Source: Oenanthe sinensis (lineage: Eukaryota; Streptophyta; Magnoliopsida; Apiales; Apiaceae). From it: 64,000 nt of DNA. Positions 1 through 11,515 of the stretch are shown piece after piece. Within the stretch, counting starts at the first letter, position 1, and every line of letters begins with the position of its first letter. The notes under the pieces are model-generated. The model was not told the origin of the DNA and made no database searches. It worked only from the letters and a program-made list of their open reading frames with translations. The translations under genes and the position numbers were made by a program. The stretch is taken from positions 44,021,455 through 44,085,454 of the forward strand of contig CM053799.1 in assembly GCA_028671895.1 (NCBI GenBank). The letters are read 5' to 3'.

Positions 1-338
1 CTTTTCATCCTTTCTCTCTAATTATATATCTTGTATAGCTGGAGAGGTGGTGAGTAATAACCATTTGGTAACTCCACAGGTCAAGTTTATATCTAGTAAT
101 GTCGAACTGCTATTAGCGTTCAATACACATGGATTCTGTATTTAGTTAAACTAGCAGCAGTTAGATATTGTTTTTGTGGAATAAAGGACACTCTTCAAGT
201 GCTCTGAGATTCCAAGTCCATTAAAAGCCCACTGACCAAGCATGCCTTTTTTATGACTTGTGGTGTTTGCATTGTCATGTATTCTCGTTAACAAGAGTAT
301 AAGTATGCATAAAGTTAAGATATATCCTTAACTTGCAG

Positions 339-2278
339 GAGGATGTAGAAGCTGAGATGAGAAGGCTTAAGCAGGAGCTCAAGCAAACAATAGACATGTA
401 CAGTACAGCTTGTAAAGAAGCACTCTCGGCAAAACAGAAGGTGGATTGTTTTTCCTTTTCCTTTTTATTTTGTCTAAATGATGATGATCTTCCTGAAGAA
501 ACATGTGCAATTAATGCCGATGTACTCGAGAAACAAAAATGTTGATACAGCCATTTATGAAGGGACGCATTAGCTTCTTACTAATTATTTTCTGGATTGC
601 TCATGTAATATTTATTAAGTTTAGGCAATGGAGCTACAGCGCTGGAAATTGGAAGAAGAGCGGAAATTAGAAGAGGCACGAATAGCTGAAGAAGCTGCAC
701 TGGCAGTTGTGGAAAAGGAAAAGGCCAAGTACAGAGCAGCTATAGAGCATGCCGAGGCTGTTCAGAGGCTTGCAGAGATTGAAGCACAGAAAAGAAGAAG
801 TGCAGAAATGAAAGCACTTAAAGAGGCGCAAGAGAAAAATGAGGTACTAGATACCCTAGGTAAATCAGATGTCAGGTACAGAAAGTACTCAATCGAGGAG
901 ATTGAAGCTGCAACCGAGTTCTTTGCACAGAAACGTAAAGTTGGGGAAGGAGGTTATGGGCCAGTATTCAAATGTTACCTGGACCATACACCAGTTGCTG
1001 TTAAGGTGTTACGGCCAGATGCAGCTCAGGGAAAGATACAATTTCAGCAAGAGGTACTTTGTGGGTAATGAACACATTTAAATTAGTACGATAAATGTTT
1101 ATTATATTCCATTGTAACAATCACTGTCAATCGTTGCAGAACCTGTTCAAAGCCAAAATAAGTCTGAAGTGATTACAACAATGGACCAAAAGTGATATCA
1201 AATGACTCTATAGTCAAAGTTACTGAATAATTTCTTTACTACAATGAACTTAATTTATAACACGTTGTATTCCTTGAACTTTATTTCATTCTGGTCTTTC
1301 TATAACAACTGTGGAGGTAACATGTGGTGATGTACTACCAAAAGAAATCTGAAGAACAAACAAGAGTATAAGAATTATTTATATTGTCAAATGAAATTTA
1401 CTGTTGCTACATGAATGCATTTCGTTAGTTTTAATGCCCTGAATAATTAACATATCTGTTTGTGTTCTTACCGTGCACTTCGCGAAAAACATTCCCAGGT
1501 GGAAATACTGAGTTGCATTCGGCATCCTAACATGGTTCTCCTTCTAGGCGCCTGTCCTGAGTATGGATGCCTGGTTTATGAGTATATGTCAAATGGAAGT
1601 TTAGAAGACCGTCTTTCCCTGAAAGGAAACTCAAAACCACTCTCTTGGCAGCAAAGGTTTCGGATTGCAGCTGAAATTGGGGCTGGTCTTCTTTTTCTTC
1701 ACCAGACAAAACCTGAGCCACTGGTACATCGAGACCTAAAACCTGCAAATATCTTGCTTGACCGCAACTTTGTCAGCAAGATTAGCGATGTAGGATTGGC
1801 CAGGATTGTTCCTCCATCTGTTGCAGATGCTGTTACTCAGTATCATATGACGTCCACTGCTGGAACTTTCTGTTATATAGATCCAGAGTATCAACAAACA
1901 GGCATGCTCGGGGTAAAGTCTGATGTATACTCTCTAGGAATCATGTTTTTACAGATGATAACTGCAAAGCCACCTATGGGTTTGACTCACTGTGTTGAAA
2001 GGGAAATAGAAAAAGGGACATTTCATGAAATTCTGGATCAAACTGTTCCTGATTGGCCTGTTGAAGAAGCATTAGGATTTGCCAAGATGTCCCTTAAGTG
2101 TGCTGAGCTAAGAAGAAAAGACAGACCAGATCTTGGCAGTGTTGTCATGCCCGAACTTGAGAGATTGAGAGAACTTGCAGAAGACCAAATGTCCGAGTCA
2201 GTGTTCTATAGTGATGGTCCCTCACCCGGCAACAGTCAAGATTCTGTGTCTCAGGTAAGTAATAAAATAAGAGACTAG
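339..2278 (+). CDS. 3' part of a receptor-like cytoplasmic kinase (coiled-coil neck + kinase domain; USP-kinase type)
   Basis: Three exons join in phase 0: 339-440, 625-1053 and 1499-2254, each bounded by AG/GT. The first two encode a Glu/Lys/Ala-rich coiled coil. The second also starts the kinase domain, with P-loop VGEGGYGPVF and ATP-binding Lys in VAVKVL. The third carries VHRDLKPANILL, the metal-binding motif as DVG (SDVGLA) and the DPEY activation-segment end. In this plant family an N-terminal universal-stress-protein domain normally precedes the coil; its exons must lie upstream of the window, so the gene is cut at the 5' side. DVG instead of DFG is, to my knowledge, common in this group, so it need not mean loss of activity. 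No U-box follows. Position 2255 is a consensus donor (CAG|GTAAGT); reading through it gives a stop at 2276-2278, so either the protein ends there or a short last exon was missed. Role inferred: signalling Ser/Thr kinase. Confidence 0.88.
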
Positions 2279-2435
2279 ATACTGCAGAATAAAAAAATGC
2301 TGCAATTATGGTGTTGAGAAAAAATCTTTTAAGTAATAAAACGCAAGTGCACAGGTGTACGTGAGTACAAAAGCAAGCACGGGTCGAACCACAGAGAACG
2401 CAAATTAAGTTTTTAATTTATAAAACTAAGAAAAA

Positions 2436-2625
2436 TGCTAGGTACCCCAAAAATTGTCCCAAATGCTGAGTTGTCATATGTGTAATTGATAAGTTTCCTA
2501 TAATAATAATAATAATAATATGAGACCACGCGTGCATACATACGCGTCCACGAATTAAAACAAGCCATATGTAATGTCACGTCATTGGGGAAAAAAATTT
2601 GGGATAACTTTTCGGGTATATAGCA
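2436..2625. repeat. MITE-like element with imperfect terminal inverted repeats
   Basis: The left end (TGCTAGGTACCCCAAAAATT) and the reverse complement of the right end (TGCTATATACCCGAAAAGTT) match at most positions and the match continues into TCCCAAAT. The interior has an (AAT)n run at about 2500-2522 and no coding capacity. AATGCT occurs near both edges and may be part of a target duplication, but I cannot fix the exact boundaries. It lies just after the kinase gene. Confidence 0.5.
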
Positions 2626-4281
2626 ATGCTCTAAAACTAACAAAACATATTAAACTAGTACTCAAAAATATCAATAAAAAAGGAATCTCTAACAACGGGT
2701 TCATCGACATAACACATGAAAATCATGGTGTAATTTAAATATTAATTTTTACTGACAATTAAACACATAAGTATTTGGAATAAAGGCAACCAATGATTCC
2801 AAATCAAATATTATTTAAAAGTGGTAAAACTACTTAGTAAAAATCTTACCAATGAAATCAATTCTCGAAATCATATGGATCTTAACTATATGAACTCCCA
2901 ACTCTACTTGTGTTGCTCGCATGAAACTACTCATATAGATATGATATTGGAGATAACTGATAAACTAAATACATCACAACTAAGCACATACACCATGAAA
3001 TTCATGTCTATTCATCCAGATTACATCCACCCTTTTTAGCCTAGCATCATAGAGATAATCATGCTTTGAGTACATGATACCAGTAATTGAAGATTAACTT
3101 GGATTTTATTGAATAATCTTTGAGTACATGGGAGAAAATAACAGTAAAAAAAGAGATGTGTATACAAGAGGCCTAACCTATCTATTTATACTAAAACAAT
3201 TACAAGGGAAATATTTTTTATTTATTTACAATAATCCTTGTGATTATTTGCTTCAGTTTTCTCAGATGATTCTTGCTTGGTTTATCACTATTCTGTTCTG
3301 TTGACTGATCATGATATATTGTGATCTCTTGATTTCAGTGAAAATATCTCATTTTAATTGGCAAATCTTTAATATCTTCTTAATATCTGAACAATCAAAA
3401 TAAACACAAATTAAGCATAAAAAGAGAAAATACCCTTAATAAATATATACAATTATACAATTATATTATACTAATAAAATGAGTTATCATATAGCAACAT
3501 ACTATCTGGTTTGATAAGGTCTGATAACTTAAAAGAGTCAAGTTCCTTACTAGCATGACTTAGCATTATAAAAGATCATCTTGGCCCTTGCTTATGTTGT
3601 ACATAGAAGAGAATTATTTAATCAAATAAATTCTAAATTATTTTTCTCTTCGTCAAAACACAGATCATAAGCCAAAACATAATCAAGAGATGTCAGTTAT
3701 ATTTTGTTGCTAATATATGTAGGTCAAATTTGCTTAAACTGTAATTTGTAATTAAAATTTTATATGCAGCTTAAACTGAGTAAATTCTTATATGCACACA
3801 TAGGTCGACACAAATTCACTGTCAAACTTATGGGGAAAAACATTTGGAAGTTATTGCCTATATTATAGGGGTTGTAATGAGCTAGTGATCCAATAACTTG
3901 ATCAATAAAATAGTTTTTATTATGTTCTGGTCAATTCAATGATAACAATGTATACCAGTAACCGGTTTGATCATTACTCTATCACAATCAATCCATACTA
4001 AGTTACATGATTTTCTATTATACTTATAATTTGACACCATTTTTTGCATTTCGGAAGTGTCAATCTGTCAAACTTTGAGTAAAACAGAAATGTTTAAGTT
4101 TGTTGAATGAGTTGCTGTAAAAGTTAACTGATTCATATGTCATCTTATTTTGATAAAAAAATATTGGATTAATACAACATTATGTTGACACTGGCTGGTT
4201 AAATTCTTAAGCTCCTCCATTTCAACTACTACGAATTCCCTCCATCCAAATCCAAAAGGAAAAAATAAGGTGGAAGCCATG
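2626..4281. other. AT-rich intergenic DNA
   Basis: No supported gene, RNA gene or transposon ends. Open frames here are short and look like chance. The block is AT-rich throughout. Confidence 0.6.
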
Positions 4282-4353
4282 ATTGATGTAGGACAATTAG
4301 CAGCATGTATCGATACACGCTGCGATACACGCTGCTAATTGTCCTATATCAAT
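4282..4353. repeat. 22-bp inverted repeat with short loop (strong foldback)
   Basis: Left arm 4282-4303 and right arm 4332-4353 are reverse complements with a single mismatch (a G:U pair if transcribed). The 28-nt loop holds part of a 12-bp tandem duplication, CGATACACGCTG twice (4311-4334). It could be a decayed MITE core or a small-RNA foldback. No family recognised. Confidence 0.7.
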
Positions 4354-4865
4354 GATCTCCTAGAAGTATCTCTTAAAAGATTTACCATTTCCGCCCTAGA
4401 ATTTGTTTAGCACATGATTTAAGCCTCCACAGTTTTTAAGCATTTAATTTAGCAGCCGTCTTTCAATCTTCAAGATGACCCCTTATCTTGTTACATTTCC
4501 AATTCAGCCCCTCTCCTTCAACTGAATCAGTTGGTCAAGACTCAAGAGTATATTATGTTTGCTTGTTTTTCTTTTTATATGATCAATGCTTATTTTGGTC
4601 ACAACTCTTGATCACAATAAAATTTCCATTAATACATATTAGGTCATAAGTGTGAAATCAATAGGAGAAGTAAGATGATTATCTATTTCCACAAAGCTCA
4701 ATAAGCGGCAGAAACATAATGTAATTATAAGACAAACAAGTATGTCAATGTAAAATATATGAAAGTTGATAATTAGTGAGTACAAATACCGTACATTAAA
4801 GACAAAATTTGTTTCTACGAAACTCCTTTTCTTAGTTGTGAGAACAGTTGTTGCTTGACGGAAGC

Positions 4866-5069
4866 GTTTACTACTATGTTACTCGGACTCTTCATTTAAC
4901 CTTCGAGTACCCGTGTCGGACACTCGACACTCGGACATGGACACTCGGACTTGGACACTTATTTTAGGCCAAAAACATATATATTTTTCAGAATATTGCC
5001 GAATCCGATACTTGGACACGTATCCATGTTGGACACTTCTACCCGAGTCCAAGTAGCATAGGTTTACTA
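4866..5069. mobile_element. hAT-type MITE with 8-bp target-site duplication
   Basis: The element is 4874-5061 (188 bp). Its ends CTATGTTACTCGGACTC and GAGTCCAAGTAGCATAG are inverted repeats matching at 14 or 15 of 17 positions. It is flanked on both sides by the exact 8-bp direct repeat GTTTACTA (4866-4873 and 5062-5069), the duplication length expected of hAT transposition. The interior is rich in reiterated CGGACACT/TGGACACT words on both strands. No coding capacity, so mobilised in trans if at all. Confidence 0.82.
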
Positions 5070-7380
5070 TTATATTAGTAATAGAACTATTATTTATATT
5101 TTGCGTGACAATGCTCTGAGAACCAGATGTGTTGTAAATTCATCTGTCTTGTAAACACACACTCACACCTTGATCTATTGTTTTTTTAGTAGGGTTAGAA
5201 GAACGGTTCTTGAAGCGAAATACTTCTGATGACTTCAGTTCAGTAAGTGGAATTTGAGTATTAAAATTAGAAATCCGTATATCGAATCATTGAGATCTTT
5301 ACTAGATATTTGTATAATTGGATCAGTGTTTGTCTGATAATAATTATTTCCAGTTTGTAAGGTTTACTTCCTTGCTTATTCCAATGCTCCTTGTGGTTTC
5401 TTAGGTTTGCCATGGATGTGATTGTTTCACTCGGTAAAAAACTGTGACCAACTGCTTTAGTTCCATCCATAAGTGAGTTAGCCATCTATTTTGCTTCAAA
5501 ATTTTCAATGTTTATAGCAAAATTTTATTGTATTTCTTTGTTGGTCTCGATGGAGGCTTGATTTCTTGTGCCATCACTTTATATGTGTATACACGACAGA
5601 CCTGTGGTTAAGAACATAAGATCAAATGCTCAAAATGTCAATTTTATTTGTCTGTAAATATGATCTTACTAATATTTCTCGTGGAAATTAGAGTTGATCG
5701 TATTTTGTTTCTATCTCATTTCCGCACAGAGGGGCTAAAGGATAGGAAAGCACATTGGCAGATAAAAACAACAGATGCAACCCAAATTTAAATTCTGATG
5801 TAGTTGTCAATACTACAAGGACATGTGTATATTTCATGGTACACATTGTGTATGCAGCAATTTTAGTTCTAATTCTCTTGGCAATTTTTTGTTAAATTCC
5901 TAATCCATTTATTTTCTTCCTGACAAACTCAATGCATTAATATACATTTCACAGCTTAAGCTTCATTCTATTAACCTGGCGTTCCATTCCATTTCATCAA
6001 CTGAATGCAAAAATAAGCTGTATTTTCGGCCAACCTAAACACACACATGCTAGGATTGTATCTTAACATTTTTCAAATTGCCACAAACAAATAGTAAACG
6101 TAATATGAAAAGTTATTGCAAAATTTGGCCAATTTTTTTGAAAATCTATTAGGGATCTGATATTGGAAAATTTAAGATGATATGTTATAAAGTGGACCTA
6201 AAATTTGATGGAATGTGTGAGAAATGGTAAGGGGTTTTGATAAAATTAACAAGCGGTCGTTATAATATAAAAATTATATGTGTGCAGTGAATACTATAGC
6301 GAAATTAATTATAAAAAAGAAAAATGAGCTAAAATGAAATTAATTATAAAAGAGAAAAATTGACCACGTTAAAATTATCCTCGAAGAAGATTATTTTTAT
6401 ATCCAAAAATTGTTCATAATTGAAATTTGATGGAATGAGTGAGGAATGGTAGAAAATGTTATATTGCTATCATAAGTAGAAAAATGATTTACTTTATTAT
6501 TACAAATTTCTTTTTCATTGACAAGTAATCAGGACATATTAAAATTTACAATAATCTTTTTAAAAAGTAGAATTTTGTGTATTGGTTTTTACATTAATCT
6601 CCTTAATCTCGAATCCTTATTGTAGTTTATTCACATGTAATTTTGTTTGTGGTCTAGATTGTTAATAATCAAATCATAAAAACTATCCGGTTCCAGGGAG
6701 TCTAAATTGAGGCATTTTGGTAAATGCTGTGGCTGTTTGTAGAATAAATGTATGATGTTGGTTTAATATTTTTGAAAGGTTCAAAATGCATTTCCATAAA
6801 TATAAACCTGCATTTTACCAGACATTCTGAGATATAATTTGTGCATTATTGGCGCTCATTTTGGTAATCCAACCAAACTTGCCTACCATTTTTTTCATAT
6901 ATATTCACCTCATCAAATCTTGATTCATTTGGCTTTCTTAACCAAGGGCATCCTCTTTGCTCAACTCTAAGGTTCACCCTTTCTCTCTTTCTGTGTTTGT
7001 TATTGTCTAGTTAATTTGCAGAAAGTAGCCAAATTTAGTTCATGAAGTTATTATTATAAAGGATTGCATGGTAAATTGTATACAAATTTTAGATGTTTGA
7101 GGGATTATACATGAGCTAAGAGTTTTCGTATTTGAATTTTCGAAACTCAGTCTGTTTGTGAGTTCATAAGATATAGAATTGGTCATAATGATTTATTCTT
7201 ATATGCATGTTCATGGTTATTTTTTGTTCCTCCCTATATGGATTAATGTTATAAAGGGCTAAAATTATATGTTTGATACGAGGTTGCGTGTGAAAGATGA
7301 AATACCTATGTAGACCAAAATTTTATGCTGCTGGTAGATTTTGAGTGACCTTATACATGTAATGTGATGATCATTTGTAT
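5070..7380. other. Intergenic region upstream of the calmodulin-binding-protein gene
   Basis: No supported gene. A minus-strand open frame at 5267-5485 has no recognisable domain. The last few hundred bases are pyrimidine-rich and should contain the promoter and 5' leader of the downstream gene. A good splice acceptor (TATATTTCAG, ending about 7388) lies 15 bases before its ATG, suggesting an intron in the 5' untranslated region; AAG|GTTCACC near 6971 is a possible donor. Confidence 0.45.
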
Positions 7381-7403
7381 ATTTCAGGAGGTCCTGCAAT
7401 CAT

Positions 7404-8687
7404 ATGGCAACAAGAGCAAAAGATGCCAGTCCTGGCATTGTTAAGGAAAAGAGGAGAATTTCTTCTTCTCCTTCATTTCCTCGCCCAACCAACACCACCA
7501 GAAAAAGTGTTAACACAACAACTACAACAACAATAGCACCGAACTACATTAAACCTACTAAACCTTCGAATGTAGATCCATTGCTCAAGCCAATCAATGC
7601 CAAAGCCTCCGGAAGCACCCTCCCTAAACCTGACTTAGCTCGACGGAGTTCCTTTGGTAGCAGGCCTCTTTCTCAGCCAAAATCAGCTCCTGCTGCTAAT
7701 GCTGATAGGAGTCCCAAAACTACCAGCCCTGTCATCTGCCCAAAACCACGCACAGAGAGGTCACGCAGCTCATCATCGTTAAAAGCACCAGCAAGTCTGT
7801 CGGCTAAGTCTACAGTTGCTACTACTGCTCGAAAACCTGTACCTGGAAAATTATCAAGACCGGCAACAAGACCAGCTACAACTTCTGTTTTTAAAAAGAA
7901 GCAGCCACAGAGCAATGCTGCTGCTAAAACTTTGAAATCTACTGATAGTAGTGCTAACTGTGACTTGCATAAAAAATCTGATAGTATTGATGAAATTGAT
8001 GCTAGAAAGTCTGATCATGAGATAGAAACAGAATCTTGTCAAGACATTCATGATCAAGAATCAATATGTTCGTCAGTAGCTGATGCAAACAATGAAAATG
8101 ACAGTATTGATATGATATCTGATATGGTAAATGATGAACAATTGGAACAAATAGATGACGAAGCTTATCTTCTTTCGGAGGCTAGTACAGTAGTTTCAGA
8201 AATCGAACATAGCGAAGCAGAATTGGAGAACAAGGTTATTGAAGTAACCGAGATGCTGCAACAGGACTATGCTAACAATGATGAGTCAAGAATAGATGCA
8301 GAACTTGATGATGATGCCAGTTCAAAGAAAGAAGAACTAGAATCCGCGGAAGAAAAGGTGACTGATAATGAAATGATCGAAAATATTTCTGTGGCTGCTG
8401 CAGAGCAAGAGGAGGAGGAACTGGATGACAACAATGAAAAATTAGCTGACAAAGAGAAAGTAGTTGAAGAAGCAAGTGGAGGTGATGATCAAGTAAAGAG
8501 TGAGAATTACGATGATATAAAAAAGAAATTTAACATTAACTCTGCGCGGGGGAGTAACAAGAAGGAAACCTTTGCAGCTTCCAATGAGGTGATAGAAGAG
8601 ACCGCTTCTAAACTTAGAGTTCAAAGGAAAAACAAAGTGTTAGCACTGATTGGAGCCTTTGAAACTGTCATGTCCTCACAAGACTGA
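7404..8687 (+). CDS. Calmodulin-binding-domain protein (plant CaM_binding family), 427 aa
   Basis: Complete single-exon reading frame from ATG to TGA. The N-terminal 190 residues are basic and rich in Ser, Pro, Thr and Ala (low complexity, probably disordered). The middle, about 195-375, is strongly acidic (Asp/Glu-rich, many EE and DD runs). The last about 43 residues carry the conserved plant calmodulin-binding domain, with KKETFAASNEVIEETASKL followed by RKNKVLALIGAFETVMS and a terminal SSQD; basic residues alternate with large hydrophobic ones as in an amphipathic Ca2+-calmodulin-binding helix. The family (founded on potato PCBP-like proteins) is linked to Ca2+ signalling, but the molecular role is mostly unknown. 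The start is the first ATG after a splice acceptor at about 7388, so a 5'-untranslated intron is likely. Family well supported by the C-terminus; specific role not assigned. Confidence 0.87.
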   Translation: MATRAKDASPGIVKEKRRISSSPSFPRPTNTTRKSVNTTTTTTIAPNYIKPTKPSNVDPLLKPINAKASGSTLPKPDLARRSSFGSRPLSQPKSAPAANADRSPKTTSPVICPKPRTERSRSSSSLKAPASLSAKSTVATTARKPVPGKLSRPATRPATTSVFKKKQPQSNAAAKTLKSTDSSANCDLHKKSDSIDEIDARKSDHEIETESCQDIHDQESICSSVADANNENDSIDMISDMVNDEQLEQIDDEAYLLSEASTVVSEIEHSEAELENKVIEVTEMLQQDYANNDESRIDAELDDDASSKKEELESAEEKVTDNEMIENISVAAAEQEEEELDDNNEKLADKEKVVEEASGGDDQVKSENYDDIKKKFNINSARGSNKKETFAASNEVIEETASKLRVQRKNKVLALIGAFETVMSSQD

Positions 8688-9162
8688 TAAACAAATTACT
8701 CAACTGTTTACCCTAAAAACACAAATTTATAAACCTTTACATTTAATTTTGTTTCTTCATATACAAGTGTAAGGATGTATCTGCATGCCATTAAATTTAT
8801 TCAGTGGTATGTGCAAAACAGTGTATCTAAGTTAAAATGGAAGTTCCTTCTTGCTTCATGGATCATTTTGTTAATTATATTCATTGGAAATTTAATGTAT
8901 ACAATATAATTTTATACATGCATTCTGAGCTTTACTTTATCTTAACGTCTTATTTTTTTACTTACGAGAATATTGAGAGTAGGAGGGTATCAAACAAGTG
9001 CCAAACACAATATTTCCTCTAATTTGGATATTTGAAAGTGCTAAAATGTTGATATTGATTAAGTTTCGTGTGTTTGTGTTATAACCTGTTGGTTTTTATT
9101 CATTTATGTCTTCTTCTTACAGAGCCATTTACAGGGAAGATAACGGGAAGTTAAGAATGGAA

Positions 9163-9984
9163 TAATAGCTAAGTCTATTTGATTTTGTGATTGGAGGACA
9201 AGTAATAAAGTAGTTGGACATGTGCAGAAAAGTAAAGAACAAGAACAAGAACATAAGCCATTTTGGTGACGCGGAAAACCCCTTGAACAAGGTTAAAAAC
9301 CGCGGGTGGGAATGACCCGGCCAAGATTATCCACTATAATTGTAATTGAGACGAAGTACAAGTGATTTGAATGAAGAAAAATACATGAACTGCCTACTCG
9401 TCGACTATGCAGCAGCTACTCGTCGACTATGCAGCTGTTACCCGTCGGCTGTATGTATTGTGTGTATATCATTCTGGTCCCCCCCCCTTTATCCATCTCT
9501 TTAATCATATTTATAATGTGTTTTTCTCCTCCTTCGTGATCCTGTTTTCATGCCACAACTCCTGATCACGTTCCTTGAATTATGGGATCGTTTCCTTATC
9601 TTCTCATGTGATTGAATTGTAGTTGAATTAGGATTCTTATCCTTTCCTGAAAATTCGCCCGTCGAGTATACTCAGTCTTACCCGTCGAGACCTGGTCTAC
9701 CCGTCAGCCTGTCTAGTTCCTATTTTAAAGGACCCTTAATAATTATCAATATAATTAATAATTATCCATCTATAATTGAATAATTCAACTGATATTGAAT
9801 TATTAATGAATAATGCTGATCAATATAACCAAATAATTCGTGGGTCGTCCAAACAACGTATACTCGTCAGTTTACTCGTCAGCTCGTCGACTATGTTGCT
9901 ACTCGTCAGCTCGTCCATGCAGTCGTCAATAGAGTTTTTCACCCGTCAATACAAACCTGGACGTGTAAAAATCTGGTACAAACA
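9163..9984 (-). repeat. 3' LTR of the Tat-like element (24 bp missing at its 3' end)
   Basis: Nearly identical to 13722-14541. It starts TGTTTGTACC on the minus strand but breaks off at 9163, where the partner continues with 24 more bases ending in CA. A nine-C run at about 9479-9487 is longer than in the partner. Confidence 0.85.
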
Positions 9985-10079
9985 ATTGCCCCTAATTTTA
10001 TTGGGTGAAGACATACAACCAATAAAATTCTTCTTCATCTCGAATATTATCTCGTTGTTGTTGGTTGCATATTTGTAGT

Positions 10080-11510
10080 CGTCCATTTAATCAAAATGGC
10101 TTGTTGACAGGTTCATGTGATTCCTTAGCTCGTCGTAGTAATATGCCACTTGTAATATGTGATTTGTTGTGTGTAGTTGACAACTTGTAATATGTATTTC
10201 GTCAAATGTAACTTGTCGAGTGTGACTTGTAACTCGTCACACGTAATTCATAACTTGTCGATGTAACACGTGACATGTAGTCGAGGTTTGTAATTGTAGT
10301 GCATAATAGGGATTATTGAGCCTTGATGTCGTAATGTCAAAGATGTTTGGAAGGCCAATCTCATGTGAGACATGAGCCACGACCATAATACTTGTTTCAT
10401 AAGCGTAGCTCGTAGTCGTAATTATTTCAACTTGCAGTTGAAATACGTAGATGCATATACGTAGCTTGTAATCATGAAATGTAACCATAATGTGCAATCA
10501 TATTCGAGATTCGTGAATGTGACATATACCATGTCGATGTAACTTGTAGTCATAATATATGAAATGTCGTAGACTTGTAACATGTAACATGTCGACGAGA
10601 TGTATAACTTGCAATTGTAATATGTCAAAATGACTTGCAATTCGTAAAATGTCAATGAGACATGTAATTCATAAAACGTCGTGTCAATGTGATACATAAG
10701 CTTTTCACGCCGTATGTCAATATGACATGTAATCGTAATATGTTGTATGTCAATGTGAAAACTATTTGTAATATGTCGTATGTAAATTGTATCACATCGT
10801 ATGTCGAATGTAATCATAATATTTATTCGTCACATGTAATATGTGTTATATACGTCGATTGTATATCGTCACTTGTCATAAATTGTCATTCGTCGATTGT
10901 ATATCGTCACTTGTCGTAAATTGTCATTCGTCGATTGTAATATATTCGTAGGTGCATGCACAACGTATAAGTGGTTAAAAGGCCTTCCCCTCTTGAAACG
11001 ACACTTATTTATTCGTAGTTTTTGGTTTTAATGTGGAGAATGCAGAAAATTATTACTTAAAAGTAATTAATTTTGTTTCTCATTTTGTTGGTTTCGTAGT
11101 TAAAGGACGGGGCCTTTAGTTTTTATTCGTCGTGGGTGATCAGCCCAATAATAGATAATATCGGGATACAATGCCCCTAATTATCACGTAATTGTAATGG
11201 CCATGCATCGTAGAATCGTAATGTATTTATAGTCATGCAAGTACGCTACGTAAAGAAAAACCTAAACATCGAAGATATGTTTAGTAGATTAACAAGAAAC
11301 AAACGGCATGCATGTTTTACTATATTGCATAGATAAATCACGTAGCTTATAAGCAAGTTGGGCATATAAATTCATATAAGGCATCACACATGCAAGAAGT
11401 ATCAACACATTACACATAGCGGACTACTAACATGACAATGTATTGCGAAGTAAAACATTTAAAAGGCGGATGAGAGATTACTTGCGGTATGCTGTCAAAT
11501 GAATTGCATT
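10080..11510. repeat. Low-complexity interior of the Tat-like element, with a 38-bp tandem repeat
   Basis: Degenerate short words (TGTAAT, ATGTCG, CGTCA, TTGTCG) recur through about 10.1-10.95 kb. A clear tandem unit of 38 bp starting CGTCGATTGTATATCGTCAC occurs at 10853-10890 and 10891-10928 with a partial third copy to 10939. No protein is recognisable; on the element's own strand this lies between the integrase remnant and the 3' LTR. Confidence 0.65.
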
Positions 11511-11515
11511 CTAAC

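Noticed and set aside
5190..5240. Possible plus-strand exon (GLEERFLKRNTSDDFSS between an AG and a GTAAGT-like site)
   Set aside because: Too short and with no partner exon in phase; could not be tied to the upstream kinase gene.
5267..5485. Minus-strand 72-codon frame starting MANSLMDGTKAVGHSF
   Set aside because: No recognisable domain, no supporting splice or promoter signal, and AT-rich surroundings; treated as chance or an unidentifiable exon fragment.
8267..8624. Minus-strand Ser-rich frames opposite the calmodulin-binding gene
   Set aside because: They are the antisense of the Glu/Asp codon runs (reading as Ser) and have no independent support.
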